DNA of 64,000 nucleotides from JAWKSY01 sp041402125. GTDB taxonomy: Bacteria > Planctomycetota > GCA-002687715 > DRQF01. The notes under the pieces were generated by a model. The model was not told the DNA's origin. It saw nothing but the letters and a program-made list of their open reading frames with translations, and did not search any database. Of this stretch, positions 1-10,800 are shown in pieces. Within the stretch, counting starts at the first letter, position 1. Each line of letters starts with the position of its first letter. The position numbers and the translations under genes were made by a program. Location: the NCBI GenBank assembly GCA_041402125.1, contig JAWKSY010000010.1, positions 62,001-126,000 of the forward strand, given 5' to 3'.

Positions 1-12
1 GGCGTTCACGCG

Positions 13-1275
13 TCAGCCCCGGGACGCACGGGGCGAGCGCCGCAGCGCCTCGGACTCGATCACGAGCACCGTCGCCATCTCCCCCGCCGCCGGCGGGGCC
101 TCGCCGGTCGGGACGACGACGAAGGCGTTCGCGTCGGCCAGCCCGCGGAGATCGCCGCTGCCGTGCCACTCGAGCGCCCGCACCCCGAGCCCCTCGTCCG
201 TCGACTCCAGGACGGCGGGCAGGTGCTGGGTCCGCGGCATCGCGCGGCCGGCGCAATCCGCCGCGACGCGCACGCGGATCTCCAGCGGGGTCGCCGCCCG
301 ACCGGTGAGACCGCGCAGGAAGGGCCGCACGAAGAGCTCGAAGGTCACGAAGGAGGAGACGGGATTCCCGGGCAGCCCGAAGACGAAGACGCGCCGTCCC
401 TCGACATCGAGCGAGCCGAAGAGCAGTGGCTTGCCCGGCTTGATCGCGACGCGCTCCAGCTTCACCGCGAGGCCGCGCTCCTTGAGGGCGACGTGGACGA
501 AGTCGTAGTCGCCCATCGAGACGCCGCCCGACAGGATCAGGACGTCGGCGGCGAGTCCGCGGTCGAGGAAGGCGTCGACGTCCTCGCGCGTGTCGCGGGC
601 GATGCCGAGGCGCTCGGCGCGGATCCCCTCCCCCAGCGCCGCGACCTGGGCGGCCAGCATGTGGGCGTTCGATTCCCGGATCTGGCCCGGGCCCGGCCGC
701 CCCGCTCCGGGCGGGACGAGCTCGTCGCCGGTCGCGACGACGGCGACGCGCGGCCGCGGGAAGACGCGGACGCGATCGCGACCGACGCTGGCGAGGACGC
801 CGATCTCGACCGGACGCAGCGGCGTCCCGCGACGCAGGACCACCTCTCCCTCGCGGACGTCCTGGCCGCGGGGGGCGACGTTCGCCCCCGCCCGCGTCTC
901 GTCCTCGAGGGCGACGCGGTCGCCGCCGAGGTCGCGCGAGCGCTCGACCATGACGACGGCGTCGGCGCCGGCGGGCATCGGGGCGCCGGTCATGATCCGA
1001 GCGCAGGCGCCGGGACCGACCTCGAAGTCCGCCACCTCGCCGGCCGCGACGGTGCCGACGACCGCGAGCTCGGCGGCGCCGGCCGCGAGGTCCGCCGCCC
1101 GCACCGCGAACCCGTCCATGCTCGCCCGGTCGAAGGGCGGCTGGTCCATGTCGGCGGCGACGTCCTCGGCGAGGACGCGACCCAGGGCCTCGTCGAGCGC
1201 GACGGACTCGCCGTCGCCCACGACCTCGGGGATCGCGGCGAAGAGGATGCGCAGGGCTTCGTCCTTCGGCGTCAC
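13..1275 (-). CDS. moeA: Molybdopterin molybdenumtransferase MoeA
   Basis: About 420 residues, the usual MoeA length. The family inserts molybdenum into adenylylated molybdopterin in the cytoplasm, the last common step of molybdenum cofactor synthesis. Visible motifs are the N-terminal MoeA segment with DQPPFDRASMDGFAVR, the GAPMPAGADAVVMVE stretch, the MoCF-type core SGGVSMGDYDFV, KPGKPLLFG, and the LPGNPVSSFVTFELFVRPFL helix, followed by a C-terminal beta barrel. I chose the GTG start at 1275 because it overlaps the TGA of the upstream radical SAM gene by four bases (GTGA), implying translational coupling; the longer open frame upstream is a shadow of that gene. No other cofactor-synthesis gene is in view. 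Confidence 0.95.
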   Translation of the reverse strand: MTPKDEALRILFAAIPEVVGDGESVALDEALGRVLAEDVAADMDQPPFDRASMDGFAVRAADLAAGAAELAVVGTVAAGEVADFEVGPGACARIMTGAPMPAGADAVVMVERSRDLGGDRVALEDETRAGANVAPRGQDVREGEVVLRRGTPLRPVEIGVLASVGRDRVRVFPRPRVAVVATGDELVPPGAGRPGPGQIRESNAHMLAAQVAALGEGIRAERLGIARDTREDVDAFLDRGLAADVLILSGGVSMGDYDFVHVALKERGLAVKLERVAIKPGKPLLFGSLDVEGRRVFVFGLPGNPVSSFVTFELFVRPFLRGLTGRAATPLEIRVRVAADCAGRAMPRTQHLPAVLESTDEGLGVRALEWHGSGDLRGLADANAFVVVPTGEAPPAAGEMATVLVIESEALRRSPRASRG

Positions 1276-2618
1276 GCGTCCGCTCCCTCGGGCCGACGGA
1301 TCACGTCCATGAACGACGAGACCGAGAAGACGGCGCGGCCGAGCCCGGGCTCGCCGTAGCCGCGAGGCGCCGGCAGCGCGTTGCGCTCGTGGGTGTCGCG
1401 CCAGACGCGGAGCAGGCCGACGTGGTAGCGCAGCGACGCGGGACCGGCCTCGGCCGCGCCGAGGACGCTCAGGGGCTCCGGGCACCAGGTGGTGAAGCGC
1501 GGCATCACGCCCTGCGACATGAAGAACTCGAGCCCCTCGCCGGTGGAGGCCCAGGCCTCCTCCTCGGTGCGGAAGCCGAAGGGGCGCGCCATCTCGATCC
1601 CCGCCACGAAGTTCGGGATGACCGAGTGCGCGGGGAAGATGTCGCGCGCGTCGAGGATGCGCTGGATCCACTCGTCGCGGCCCACGTAACGGGACTTGCC
1701 GGGGCAGATGCGCTCGAAGAGGTCGCGGTCCCAGATCTCGTAGTTCGGGTGATAGATCTGGATGCCCGCGTCTCGGATGCGGCGGACGTCCTCCGCGGGC
1801 AGCGCCTGGACGACCATCTTGCCGATCCAGCGGCCCGGGAAGGCCCGCTCGATCGCCTCGGCGTACTCGACGTAGAACTCCGCCTCGCCCTTCTGCTGGA
1901 GCTTCGAGGTGATGCTCCCGCCGGTGAGGGTGTAGGCCTTCGCCCGCGAGGGCGTGTCCGCGATCATCCGCAGGGCCTCGAGCATGCGCTCGACCGGCTT
2001 GACGGCGTTGTAGACCTTCCCGTCGTCGCGCTGCTGCTTGAAGTTGCGGTTGATGTCGCAGAACTGGCATTCCTCGTCGCGCCCGAAGTACTGGCACATG
2101 CGGAACACCGTCAGGTAGAGCAGGTAGCCCCACTCGATGCTGGGCGCGGTCTCGACGAGCGGCGTGCCGTCGGCGGTGGCGAGGCCGTAGTAGGGAGGCG
2201 TGGGCGCGAAGACGACCTCGGCCACCTCCGCCCCCTCGAGCGTCAGCACGACGCGCGGGTCGTCCTCGGGGCCGCGCTCGGGGTCGACGTCGACGCGCCA
2301 GGGCGAGGCCGGGTTGAGTCGCACCGAGACGACGGTCGGGGCGAGACCCTCGGCGCCGCCCGAGAAGCGGATCTCCTCCGGCGCCCGGTCGCGGGGCGCG
2401 CCGGTCATCCGGGCGAGGGGCAGGTGGTCGAAGCTGAAGATGAAGTAGGACTTGCGGGCGTACTCCCCCGCCGCCCCGAGGGCCTCCTCGGTGAACCAGA
2501 TCCCGAGGCGGAGCATGTCTTCCTTGTAGACCGCCTCGCGGGGCAGGTCCCGGAACTCCTCCGCGACGGCGAGCACGCGCTCCCAGGACTCCCCCGTCCG
2601 ATCGGCAGCTGCGCTCAT
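1272..2618 (-). CDS. Radical SAM protein with CX8CX2C cluster motif
   Basis: A 448-residue protein. Cysteines 175, 184 and 187 in FRMCQYFGRDEECQFCDIN give CX8CX2C instead of the canonical CX3CX2C for the SAM-binding 4Fe-4S cluster. Downstream features fit a radical SAM barrel: a GGS turn (TLTGGSITSK, in place of GGE), a strand ending in YHPNYEIWD, and an ICPGKS segment. The first about 165 residues form an extra domain with no motif I recognise. It overlaps moeA by four bases, so the two are probably one transcript, but a functional link is only suggested by position. The substrate cannot be told from the sequence. The enzyme class is fairly sure; the specific family is not. Confidence 0.75.
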   Translation of the reverse strand: MSAAADRTGESWERVLAVAEEFRDLPREAVYKEDMLRLGIWFTEEALGAAGEYARKSYFIFSFDHLPLARMTGAPRDRAPEEIRFSGGAEGLAPTVVSVRLNPASPWRVDVDPERGPEDDPRVVLTLEGAEVAEVVFAPTPPYYGLATADGTPLVETAPSIEWGYLLYLTVFRMCQYFGRDEECQFCDINRNFKQQRDDGKVYNAVKPVERMLEALRMIADTPSRAKAYTLTGGSITSKLQQKGEAEFYVEYAEAIERAFPGRWIGKMVVQALPAEDVRRIRDAGIQIYHPNYEIWDRDLFERICPGKSRYVGRDEWIQRILDARDIFPAHSVIPNFVAGIEMARPFGFRTEEEAWASTGEGLEFFMSQGVMPRFTTWCPEPLSVLGAAEAGPASLRYHVGLLRVWRDTHERNALPAPRGYGEPGLGRAVFSVSSFMDVIRRPEGADA

Positions 2619-2703
2619 AAGACCCCGACTTCCATAGAGTAAGAACCGTCACCACTTGCGCTGGGCGCTGATTCTCGCACAATCGTCAGAACCCATCAAA
2701 CGG

Positions 2704-2743
2704 CGCGCGGAGACCGGAGCGGAAGCTCCGGGAGTCTCGCGCG
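2704..2743. other. Imperfect inverted repeat in divergent intergenic region
   Basis: Arms CGCGCGGAGAC and GTCTCGCGCG enclose an inner GGAGC-GGAA-GCTCC hairpin. It lies in the 202-base gap between the divergent radical SAM gene (start 2618) and the efflux operon (start 2821). There is no T-run, so an operator or leader structure is as likely as a terminator. I found no convincing -35/-10 pair in the gap. Confidence 0.35.
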
Positions 2744-2820
2744 TCTAGCGGAAATCCGAGCCGGCGGGTCGCGATTGCCCTGCGAACGCTCCCGACCCCA
2801 GGAATCGAGCGACGACGCCC

Positions 2821-4194
2821 ATGAAGCCCATCCCGTTCCGACCGGTGCTCCTCGCCCCGATCGCCCTCCTCCTAGGCCTCGTCGCCGCCTGCGGTCCGCG
2901 CGGCGACGCCGAAGCCGCCGGGAAGGACGGCGAGGGGTCCAAGCCGAAGGAGGCCAAGGCCCTGCTGGTGCGGGCCGTCCATCCCGAGATCGGCGAGCTC
3001 TCCGACCGCCTCGAGGTCACCGCGCGCGTCGTGGCCTTCGAGAAGGCGCCGATCCTGCCCCGCGTCGACGGCGTCGTCACCGCCCTCCACCACCGCGAGG
3101 GGGAACGCGTCGAGGCCGGCGCCATCCTCGCCGAGCTCGAATCGCAGGAGCAGACCCTCGAGCGCGACGGCGCGAAGCTCGCGCTGGACCAGGCCGCCCT
3201 CGCGGTCACGCAGGCGCAGCTCGCTCTCGACGAATCGCGCGCGGTCGTCCGCGGCGAGACGGTGACGCTCGAGAACGAGCGCCGCAAGCTGGCGCGCGCG
3301 CGCCAGCAGCACGAGGAGCGCGTGATCTCCGACCAGGACCTCGAGGCCGCGCAGTACACCTTCGACGCGGCCATCGCGAAGAAGGAGCAGTCGGACCTCG
3401 CGGTGCGAAAGCTCGAGGAGGACGTGCGCGCGAAGTCGATCATGCAGGCGGACGCGGCGCGGAAGCTCCAGCAGGCCGAGCTCCGCCTCGAGTGGTGCCG
3501 GATCCGCGCCACCATCACCGGCACCATCACCGTCCGCAACGTCAGCGTCGGGCAGCGCGCCACGATGGGTCAGGCGGCCTTCGAGATCGAGGATCTCGAC
3601 TCTCTCGTGATCGAGCCGAGCGTTCCCGAGAAGGAGCTCCGCTTCCTCCGACGGGGCCTGCCCGTCGAGGTGAACTGCACCGCGCACCCGGGCGAGTTCT
3701 TCCGCGGCGAGGTCGTCTACGTCGCCAATCGCATCGACCCCGAGGGCGGGAAGATCCTCTCCCGCATCCGGCTCGAGCCGCGCGCGGACCGGCCGCTCCT
3801 CCCCGGCATGTTCGTGCAGGGCCACATCATCACGCGACGGAAGTCCGACATCCTCCTGCTGCCGAAGAAGTCCCTCCTCTTCGAGCGCGACCGGCCCTAC
3901 GTCTTCATCGTGGATCGCGGCGAGAAGGGCGCGCCGACCGCGCGGAAGACCTACGTCCGCAAGGGGCTCGAGGATCCCGAGTCCGTCGAGTACCTGCCCG
4001 CGGAAGGGGGCGAGGCGCCGCTCACGGCGGAGGCCGAGATCATCCTCGTCGGCCTCGATCGCCTCGTCGACGGCGCCGCGATCCGCGTCGAGGGCGACCC
4101 GGAACCGATGCCCGAGGCGAAGGCCGAGAGCCCGGCCGGCGCCGAGGGCGGTCCGGAGAAGAAGCCCGAGGACGGAGCGCCGGCGAAGCGATGA
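2821..4194 (+). CDS. RND efflux periplasmic adaptor lipoprotein (HlyD/MFP family)
   Basis: A 457-residue membrane-fusion protein that would link inner-membrane RND pumps to an outer-membrane exit. The N-terminus is a lipoprotein signal with lipobox LVAAC (Cys24). A lipoyl-like half-motif follows (PILPRVDGVVTALHHREGER), then a long alpha-helical hairpin rich in Glu, Gln and Arg (about 105-215), the second lipoyl half and beta-barrel (RATITGTITVRNVSVGQ), and a membrane-proximal domain. The Ala/Glu/Pro-rich tail is probably disordered. It begins the transcription unit and overlaps the first permease by ATGA. No outer-membrane factor gene is nearby. The substrate is unknown. Confidence 0.9.
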   Translation: MKPIPFRPVLLAPIALLLGLVAACGPRGDAEAAGKDGEGSKPKEAKALLVRAVHPEIGELSDRLEVTARVVAFEKAPILPRVDGVVTALHHREGERVEAGAILAELESQEQTLERDGAKLALDQAALAVTQAQLALDESRAVVRGETVTLENERRKLARARQQHEERVISDQDLEAAQYTFDAAIAKKEQSDLAVRKLEEDVRAKSIMQADAARKLQQAELRLEWCRIRATITGTITVRNVSVGQRATMGQAAFEIEDLDSLVIEPSVPEKELRFLRRGLPVEVNCTAHPGEFFRGEVVYVANRIDPEGGKILSRIRLEPRADRPLLPGMFVQGHIITRRKSDILLLPKKSLLFERDRPYVFIVDRGEKGAPTARKTYVRKGLEDPESVEYLPAEGGEAPLTAEAEIILVGLDRLVDGAAIRVEGDPEPMPEAKAESPAGAEGGPEKKPEDGAPAKR

Positions 4195-7100
4195 GCGAGG
4201 AGTCGCCCTCCCGACCGCCCGCCGGGCCGCTGTCGTCGCGAAGCCTCGTCGAGCTCGCCGTCGATCGCCCCGTCGCGGTGACGATGATCGTGCTCGCGGT
4301 CGCGGTGTTCGGCTACGTCTCCTTCGGCAAGCTCGCGGTCACGCTCCTGCCGCGCATCAGTTACCCCTCGCTGACCGTCCGCACCGAGTACGAGGGCGCC
4401 GCGCCGGCCGAGGTCGAGGAGCTCGTCACCAAGGTCCTCGAGGGCAACCTCTCGGTCACCAGCCGCCTGAACGGCTACCGGAGCATCTCGCGCGCCGGCG
4501 TGAGCGACATCATCCTCGAGTTCGAGTGGGACACGAACATGTCCTTCGCCGCGCAGGACGTGCGCGAGAAGGTCGACCAGGTCCGTCCCCTCCTGCCGCG
4601 CGACGCCGAGAAGCCCCTCCTCCTCAAGTACGACCCGACGCTCGATCCGATCCTCCGCTTCGGCGTGTACGGCGGCGATCTCACGCGCATGCGCTTCCTC
4701 GCCGAGGAGCGCCTGAAGAAGCGCCTCGAGAGCCTGCCCGGCGTCGCCGCGATCCGCGTGCGCGGCGGCTTCGAGTCCGAGATCCGCGTCGACCTCGACG
4801 AGAACGAGCTCCGCCGGACCCGCGTCTCCGTCGCGGACCTCGAGCGCCGCCTGCAGGAGGAGAACGTCAACCTCGCGAGCGGCATCCTGCGCGAGGGCGA
4901 CGTCGAGTACCTCGTCCGCACGCTCAACCAGTTCAAGACCGTCGAGGAGATCGCCGATCTCGTCGTCGCGAACCGGAACGGCGAGCAGATCCGGCTGCGC
5001 GACGTCGCGCGGGTCCGCGTGGGCGCGAAGGACGCCGACGTCGTCACGCGCATCGACGGCCGGCCCAGCGTCGAGCTGGCGGTCTACAAGGAGGACTCCG
5101 CCAACATCGTGGACGTCGCCGACGTCGTGAAGCGCGCGCTCTTCGGGGCCGCCTGGCGCACGACGATGACGGGCGGCGAGCTCGACCCGGAGAAGGCCGC
5201 GGCGCTGCGTCAGGCGGCCCGCGCGCGCGGCGGCGGCCACGGCGGCCCCGGCGGCGGGGGCGGCCCCGTCGCGACGGACGACGACGGCGGCACCCTCGCC
5301 GAGTCGCTCCCCGCCGACATGCGCCTCCGACTCCTCTCCGACCAGAGTCGCTTCGTCGAGCGATCGATCGAGGAGGTCGAGCAGACGGGCATCTACGGCG
5401 CGATCTTCGCCATCCTCGTCCTCATGCTCTTCCTCCGCCGCCCGATCTCGACCCTGATCATCGCGGTGAGCATCCCGATCAGCGTCGTCGCCACCTTCGG
5501 CCCGATGATGCAGTTCGGCGTCAGCCTCAACGTGATGTCCCTCGGCGGTCTCGCCCTCGGCATCGGCATGCTCGTCGACGCGTCCATCGTCGTCCTCGAG
5601 TCCATCGATCGCTGCCGCGGCGAGGGGGACGATCTCCGCGCGGCGGCGGTGCGCGGGACGCGCGAGGTCGGAGGCGCGGTCGTCGCCTCGGTGTTGACGA
5701 CGGTCGCGGTCTTCCTGCCGATCGTCTTCGTCGAGGGCGTCGCGGGAGAGATCTTCAAGGACCAGTCGCTGACCGTCGTCTTCTCGCTCCTCGCCTCCCT
5801 CGTCGTCGCGCTCTTCTTCATCCCCATGCTCGCGGCGCGCAAGATCAACGACGACCGGCCGCGCGCCCGAGCCGGACTGGGCGAGCGCATCCGCGACCGC
5901 GTCGAGGTCTTCCGGACGCGCGTCTTCCCGCGCCCCGGCGACTGGGCGACCGCGGAGACGCTGCGCGGATATCGCGGTCGCCTGCGCGACGAGTCCGGGT
6001 CGCGTCTGCGCCGCGCCGGCGCCCTCCTCGCCCTTCCCCTCGTCGTTCCCTTCGTCCTCGCCCAGGGTCTCCTCGAGCTCGCCGCGCGCCTCCTGCTCGC
6101 GGTCGTCGTGGTGGTCGTCGGGCTGCTCACGCTGGTCCTCGGCGCCCTCTGGCGGCTGCTGTCGCTCGTCGCCCGCCCCGTCGGCTGGCTCTTCGACCGC
6201 GCCTACGCGGGCCTCGAGGCGATCTACGGGGCGTCGATCCGGGCCGCCCTGCGGGCGGCTCCGCTCGTGGTCGCCGCGACGGTGCTCCTCGGCTGGGTCG
6301 CGTGGCAGAAGGTCGACGACATCGGACTCGAACTCGTGCCCGAGATGCACAGCGGCGAGCTCATCGTCGAATCGCCGCAGCGCGTCGGCACCTCGCTCGA
6401 CACGACGAGCGAGCTCACGCACGAGGTCGAACGCCGCCTCGAGCGGCTCGCCGAGGCGGGACGGCTCGAGACCCTCGGCTATTCCTCGGCCATCGGCGTC
6501 GCCCGCGACGAGCTCGCCCCCCCGGGCGAGGGACCCCACACCGCGAAGGTGCACCTCCGGCTGCCGATCGAGGACGACATGGCGGCGGTCGAGCGGCGCG
6601 CCGTGGCCACGATCCGCGAGGAGCTCTCCGAGGTCGCCACGGTGGGCGAGCTCGAGTTCACCACGCCCAAGCTCTTCACCTTCAAGAACCCGCTCGAGAT
6701 CCAGATCAAGGGTGACGATCTCGCCGCCGTCGAGCGCCTCGGGCGTCGCCTCGAGGCGCGCCTCGCGGAGTCTCCCTTCCTCGCCGACGTCAAGTCCACC
6801 GTCCGCGAGGGCAACCCGGAGTTCGTCATCGTCTACGACCGCGTCCTGCTCGCCGAGCGCGGGCTCACGCTGTCGGCCGCGGCCGGCATCGTGCGCGACA
6901 AGGTGAAGGGCGTCGTCGCGACGAAGTTCTCCGTCGCGGAGGAGGGCCGGAAGATCGACGTCCTCGTGAAGATCCCCGAGGAGGAGCTCGTGGAGCTCGA
7001 GGCGCTCCGCAACCTCGTCGTGAGCCCCGCCGACGCGGAGTCGGTGCGCCTGGCCGACGTCGCCCAGGTCGTCCAGGGCCGCGGCCCCTCCGAGATCCGC

Positions 7101-7814
7101 CGCATCGCGGGCGAACGCTGCGTCTTCGTCACCGCCCGGCCCGAGGAGGTCGATCTGGCGACCGCGGCGCGGCGGATCGAGGACGAGGTGGCCGATCTCC
7201 GCGCGAAGGACCCGAATCTCTTCACCGGCGTCGTGGTCAAGGTCTCGGGGCAGACCGAGGAGGCGGAGCGTTCGAGCCGGGAGCTGGTGTTCGCCCTCAT
7301 CCTGGCCCTCATCCTCGTCTACATCGTCATGGCCTCGCAGTTCGAGTCGCTGCTCGACCCGCTGGTCATCATGGTCTCCTCGGCGTTCGCCGGCGTGGGC
7401 GCGATCTTCGCGCTCGCCTGGTTCGGCATCGCGGCGAGCGTGGTCGTCTTCATCGGCGGGATCATGCTGGCCGGCATCGTCGTGAACAACGCGATCGTCC
7501 TGGTGGACAACGTGAACCGGCTCCATCGCGGCGGGCTCCCCCGACGCGAGGCCGTGGTCACCGGCGCGCGCATGCGCCTGCGCCCGATCCTCATGACGAC
7601 GGCCACGACCGTGCTGGGCCTCGTCCCGATGGCCCTCTCGACCGGCGAGGGAGCGGAGATGCGCGTCCCGATGGCGGTGACCGTCATCGCGGGGCTCGTG
7701 TCCTCCACGGTGCTGACGCTCGTCATCATCCCCGTCGTCTACTGGCTCTCGCACGAGCTGGTGGATCGCCTCGCGGCCGCCTTCGGCCGCGGCGGCGCGG
7801 AGGGCGCGGCGTGA
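4191..7814 (+). CDS. RND efflux permease, first of a pair
   Basis: A 1207-residue inner-membrane proton-driven efflux permease. The start is the ATG overlapping the adaptor stop; the longer open frame upstream is a shadow. The N-terminal helix VAVTMIVLAVAVFGYVSF is followed by porter domains, then TM helices with the proton-relay motif GIGMLVDASIVVLE. A second membrane block ends in LAGIVVNNAIVLVDNVNRL and RLRPILMTTATTVLGLVPMAL. Two oddities stand out: a Gly-rich linker before TM2 (GGGHGGPGGGGG) and an extra hydrophobic stretch around residues 605-670, between the two repeats, that could add two membrane helices. At 1207 residues it is longer than the usual 1020-1050, which those insertions explain. 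Confidence 0.92.
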   Translation: MSEESPSRPPAGPLSSRSLVELAVDRPVAVTMIVLAVAVFGYVSFGKLAVTLLPRISYPSLTVRTEYEGAAPAEVEELVTKVLEGNLSVTSRLNGYRSISRAGVSDIILEFEWDTNMSFAAQDVREKVDQVRPLLPRDAEKPLLLKYDPTLDPILRFGVYGGDLTRMRFLAEERLKKRLESLPGVAAIRVRGGFESEIRVDLDENELRRTRVSVADLERRLQEENVNLASGILREGDVEYLVRTLNQFKTVEEIADLVVANRNGEQIRLRDVARVRVGAKDADVVTRIDGRPSVELAVYKEDSANIVDVADVVKRALFGAAWRTTMTGGELDPEKAAALRQAARARGGGHGGPGGGGGPVATDDDGGTLAESLPADMRLRLLSDQSRFVERSIEEVEQTGIYGAIFAILVLMLFLRRPISTLIIAVSIPISVVATFGPMMQFGVSLNVMSLGGLALGIGMLVDASIVVLESIDRCRGEGDDLRAAAVRGTREVGGAVVASVLTTVAVFLPIVFVEGVAGEIFKDQSLTVVFSLLASLVVALFFIPMLAARKINDDRPRARAGLGERIRDRVEVFRTRVFPRPGDWATAETLRGYRGRLRDESGSRLRRAGALLALPLVVPFVLAQGLLELAARLLLAVVVVVVGLLTLVLGALWRLLSLVARPVGWLFDRAYAGLEAIYGASIRAALRAAPLVVAATVLLGWVAWQKVDDIGLELVPEMHSGELIVESPQRVGTSLDTTSELTHEVERRLERLAEAGRLETLGYSSAIGVARDELAPPGEGPHTAKVHLRLPIEDDMAAVERRAVATIREELSEVATVGELEFTTPKLFTFKNPLEIQIKGDDLAAVERLGRRLEARLAESPFLADVKSTVREGNPEFVIVYDRVLLAERGLTLSAAAGIVRDKVKGVVATKFSVAEEGRKIDVLVKIPEEELVELEALRNLVVSPADAESVRLADVAQVVQGRGPSEIRRIAGERCVFVTARPEEVDLATAARRIEDEVADLRAKDPNLFTGVVVKVSGQTEEAERSSRELVFALILALILVYIVMASQFESLLDPLVIMVSSAFAGVGAIFALAWFGIAASVVVFIGGIMLAGIVVNNAIVLVDNVNRLHRGGLPRREAVVTGARMRLRPILMTTATTVLGLVPMALSTGEGAEMRVPMAVTVIAGLVSSTVLTLVIIPVVYWLSHELVDRLAAAFGRGGAEGAA

Positions 7815-10800
7815 ACGGCCCCGTCGCCCGCATCGTCGCGCTCACGCTCAAGCGCCGGGTGACGGTGCTCATGCTGTTCATGAGCGCGGTCCTCGTCGGC
7901 TTCCTGGCCCAGACGAACCTCCAGCTCCAGTTCCTGCCCTCCGGTTTCGTCAACTCCTCGGTGTCGATCCAGATCCCGGTGCCGAACGCGAATCCGGTCG
8001 AGGTCGAGGAGCAGGTCACGAAGCCGACCGAGGAGGTGCTGCGTCAGATCTCGGGTCTCGAGGAGATCGAGACGCGCTCCTCGAAGGATCGCTCCAGCAT
8101 CAACATCAGCTTCGCCCGCGGCCGCGACCCGAACGAGGCCTTCGCCGAGGTCCGGGACCTGATGGAGGTGGCGAAGCTCCGCTGGCCGGACGACGTCCAG
8201 GAGTACACGACCTTCCGGTTCAACCTCGACACCGACCTCCCGGTGTTCCAGTTCGGACTCCTCCTGGACGAATGGGAGTCCGACACCGCCTTCATCATCG
8301 ACGAGAAGGTCGTGAAGGAGCTCGAGTCGGTCGACGGCGTCGCCCGCGTCGAGGCCTGGGGCATCGTCGAGGAGACGATCCGGATCTTCGTCGACAAGGA
8401 GAAGTCGCGGGCCCTCGGCGTCTCGCTCTTCGAGCTCGCCCAGTCCCTCGGCGCCGACAACCGCGACGTCATCGGCGGCCGGATGACCGACGGCGGCCAG
8501 CACTTCTACCTGCGCTCCCTCGGCCGCTTCCGCGATCTCGACGAGCTCCGGGACTTCACCGTCCGCCCCGGCGTCCGCCTGCGCGACGTGGCCGAGGTCA
8601 CCGCGGCCAAGGCCCTCCGTAACTTCGTCTTCCGCATGAACGGGAAGCGGGCGGTCTGGTTCCTCGTCAACAAGGAGGCGACGGCGAACACCGTCGACGT
8701 CTGCCGCGGCATCCGGGAGCGCATCGACGAGAAGATCGGGCGCGACCGGCGGATCGTCGAGAAGGGCTGGACGATCTACCGCAACGACCTCAACGATTTC
8801 GGGCGCGTCGTCGAGAGCAGCCTCTCGACCCTCGTCCGGGCCGCGCTCATCGGCGGCCTGCTGGCGATCGTGCCGCTCTTCTGCTTCCTGCGCCGGATCC
8901 GCCTGACGATCATCATCGGCCTCGCGATCCCCACCTCGCTCCTGATCGGCCTCGCGCTCCTCTACTTCGGAGGGGACACCCTCAACATCCTCAGCATGCT
9001 GGGCTTCACGATCGCCGTCGGCATGCTGGTCGACAACGCGATCGTCGTCGTCGAGAACATCGTCCGCTACCGCGAGCTGGGGCGCGGCCCCTTCGACGCG
9101 GCCCTCGAGGGCACGGCCGAGGTGGCGCTCGCGATCACGCTGGCGACGCTCACGACCGTCGTCGCCTTCATCCCGCTGCTCTTCCTCGACGGCGCGCAGG
9201 AGCTCTCCTGGTTCGCGACCGCGGTCAGCCTCCCCGTCTGCTACACCGTCCTCGCCTCCCTCCTCGTGGCCCTGGTCTTCGTCCCCCTCGCGACGATCGT
9301 CCTCTACCCCGGGCACGAGGCCGGAAGTCGCGGCCTCTTCCGCCGCCTCGCCCACCTCGCGCTGGCGCCGCTCTACTTCGCGGCGCACCTGATCGACCTC
9401 GCGATCGAGGGCTTCTCGCGCGTCCACCGCAACCTCCTCGGCTGGTCCCTCGACAACCGCCTGGCCGCGCTCGGGATCATGTTCGCCGTCTGCGGCGCGG
9501 TGACGGGCCTCGCGATGAAGCACACCGAGCTGTCGCAGTTCAGCGACGAGTCCGGGGGACGCATCCGCATCCGGGTGACGATGGACGCGAACTTCACGCT
9601 CACCGACGCGAACGAGGTCTTCGGGCAGCTCTACGAGTCGGTGGCCGGGGTCTCCGACGAGATCGGGATGGACTACTGCTTTTACTTCTTCCGCAAGGAC
9701 CGCGGCTCACTCCAGGTCGGGCTCGTGGACCGCGAGCCGGAGGCGGCGAAGAAGGCGGTGGAGGTGCTCCGCGAGACCCTGCCGAACCTGCCCGGCGTGA
9801 AGTGGGCGGTGGGCGTCGAGCGCCAGAACGAGGACCGGACCTCGGTGCCGGTCACCGTCTACGGACCCGACGTCGGCACCCTGGCCCGGATCTCCGACGA
9901 GATGATCGACCTCCTCGAGGCCCGTCCCGAGATCTCGGAGGTCACCGGCGGCATCGGCCGGAGCGAGGACGAGATCGTCATCGTGCCCGACCGCGAGCGG
10001 ATGCAGCTCTTCCGCATCGAGCCGCGCACGCTGATGGGAACCGTCCAGTACGGCATCCGCGGCCAGCGCCTGCCCGACTTCCAGAGCGGCGACCAGAAGC
10101 TGCCGCTCATCATCGAATTCGACGACGCCTCGGCCACGTCGCTGCCCGATCTCGCGGGGATGCGGATCTGGTCCCAGAGCGGGACGACCTTCCCGCTGTC
10201 GCAGGTCGCGGACATCCGCTACGCCAAGGGCTACGGCGAGATCCGCAAGCAGAACGGCCAGTCCTCCTTCGCCCTGCTCCTGAGTTCCGTGGACGCCTCG
10301 CGGGAGGAGATCGCCGGGGCGGCGCGCGAGGTCCTCGCGGACTACTCGCTTCCCCCCGGCTACCGCTACTCGGAGACGACGGGCGAGGATCTCCAGGAGC
10401 AGCTCGGCGAGGTCATGAAGATGCTGCTCCTCGCGGGCATCCTCGTCATGCTCCTGATGGGCGTGCTCTTCGAGTCGGTCATGCTGCCGCCCGCGGTCTT
10501 CTTCACGATCCCCTTCGCCTTCATGGGCTCGCTGTGGGCGCTCGCCGCCACGGGAACGAACCTCGACATGGTGGGCATGATCGGAGCGATCGTCCTGCTC
10601 GGCATCGTGGTGAACAACGGGATCGTCTTCCTCGATTGCGCCCACTCCCTGCGTCAACGCGTCGGCGATCGCCGGGAGGCGCTGCTGGAGGCGGGACGGA
10701 TCCGCCTCCGCCCGATCTGCATGACGACGGCGACGACGGTGATCGGCCTCTTCCCGATGGCCATCACGGAGGCTTCCGGCTCCTTCGTCTCCTACAAGGC

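Noticed and set aside
1..12. Possible GTG start (minus strand, position 9) of a gene after moeA
   Set aside because: Only nine bases are in the window; nothing can be supported.
3951..7754. Very long open frame on the minus strand opposite the RND genes
   Set aside because: Its protein is Glu/Asp/Arg/His-rich low complexity, as expected for a shadow of a GC-rich coding strand, while the plus strand gives a clear RND permease.
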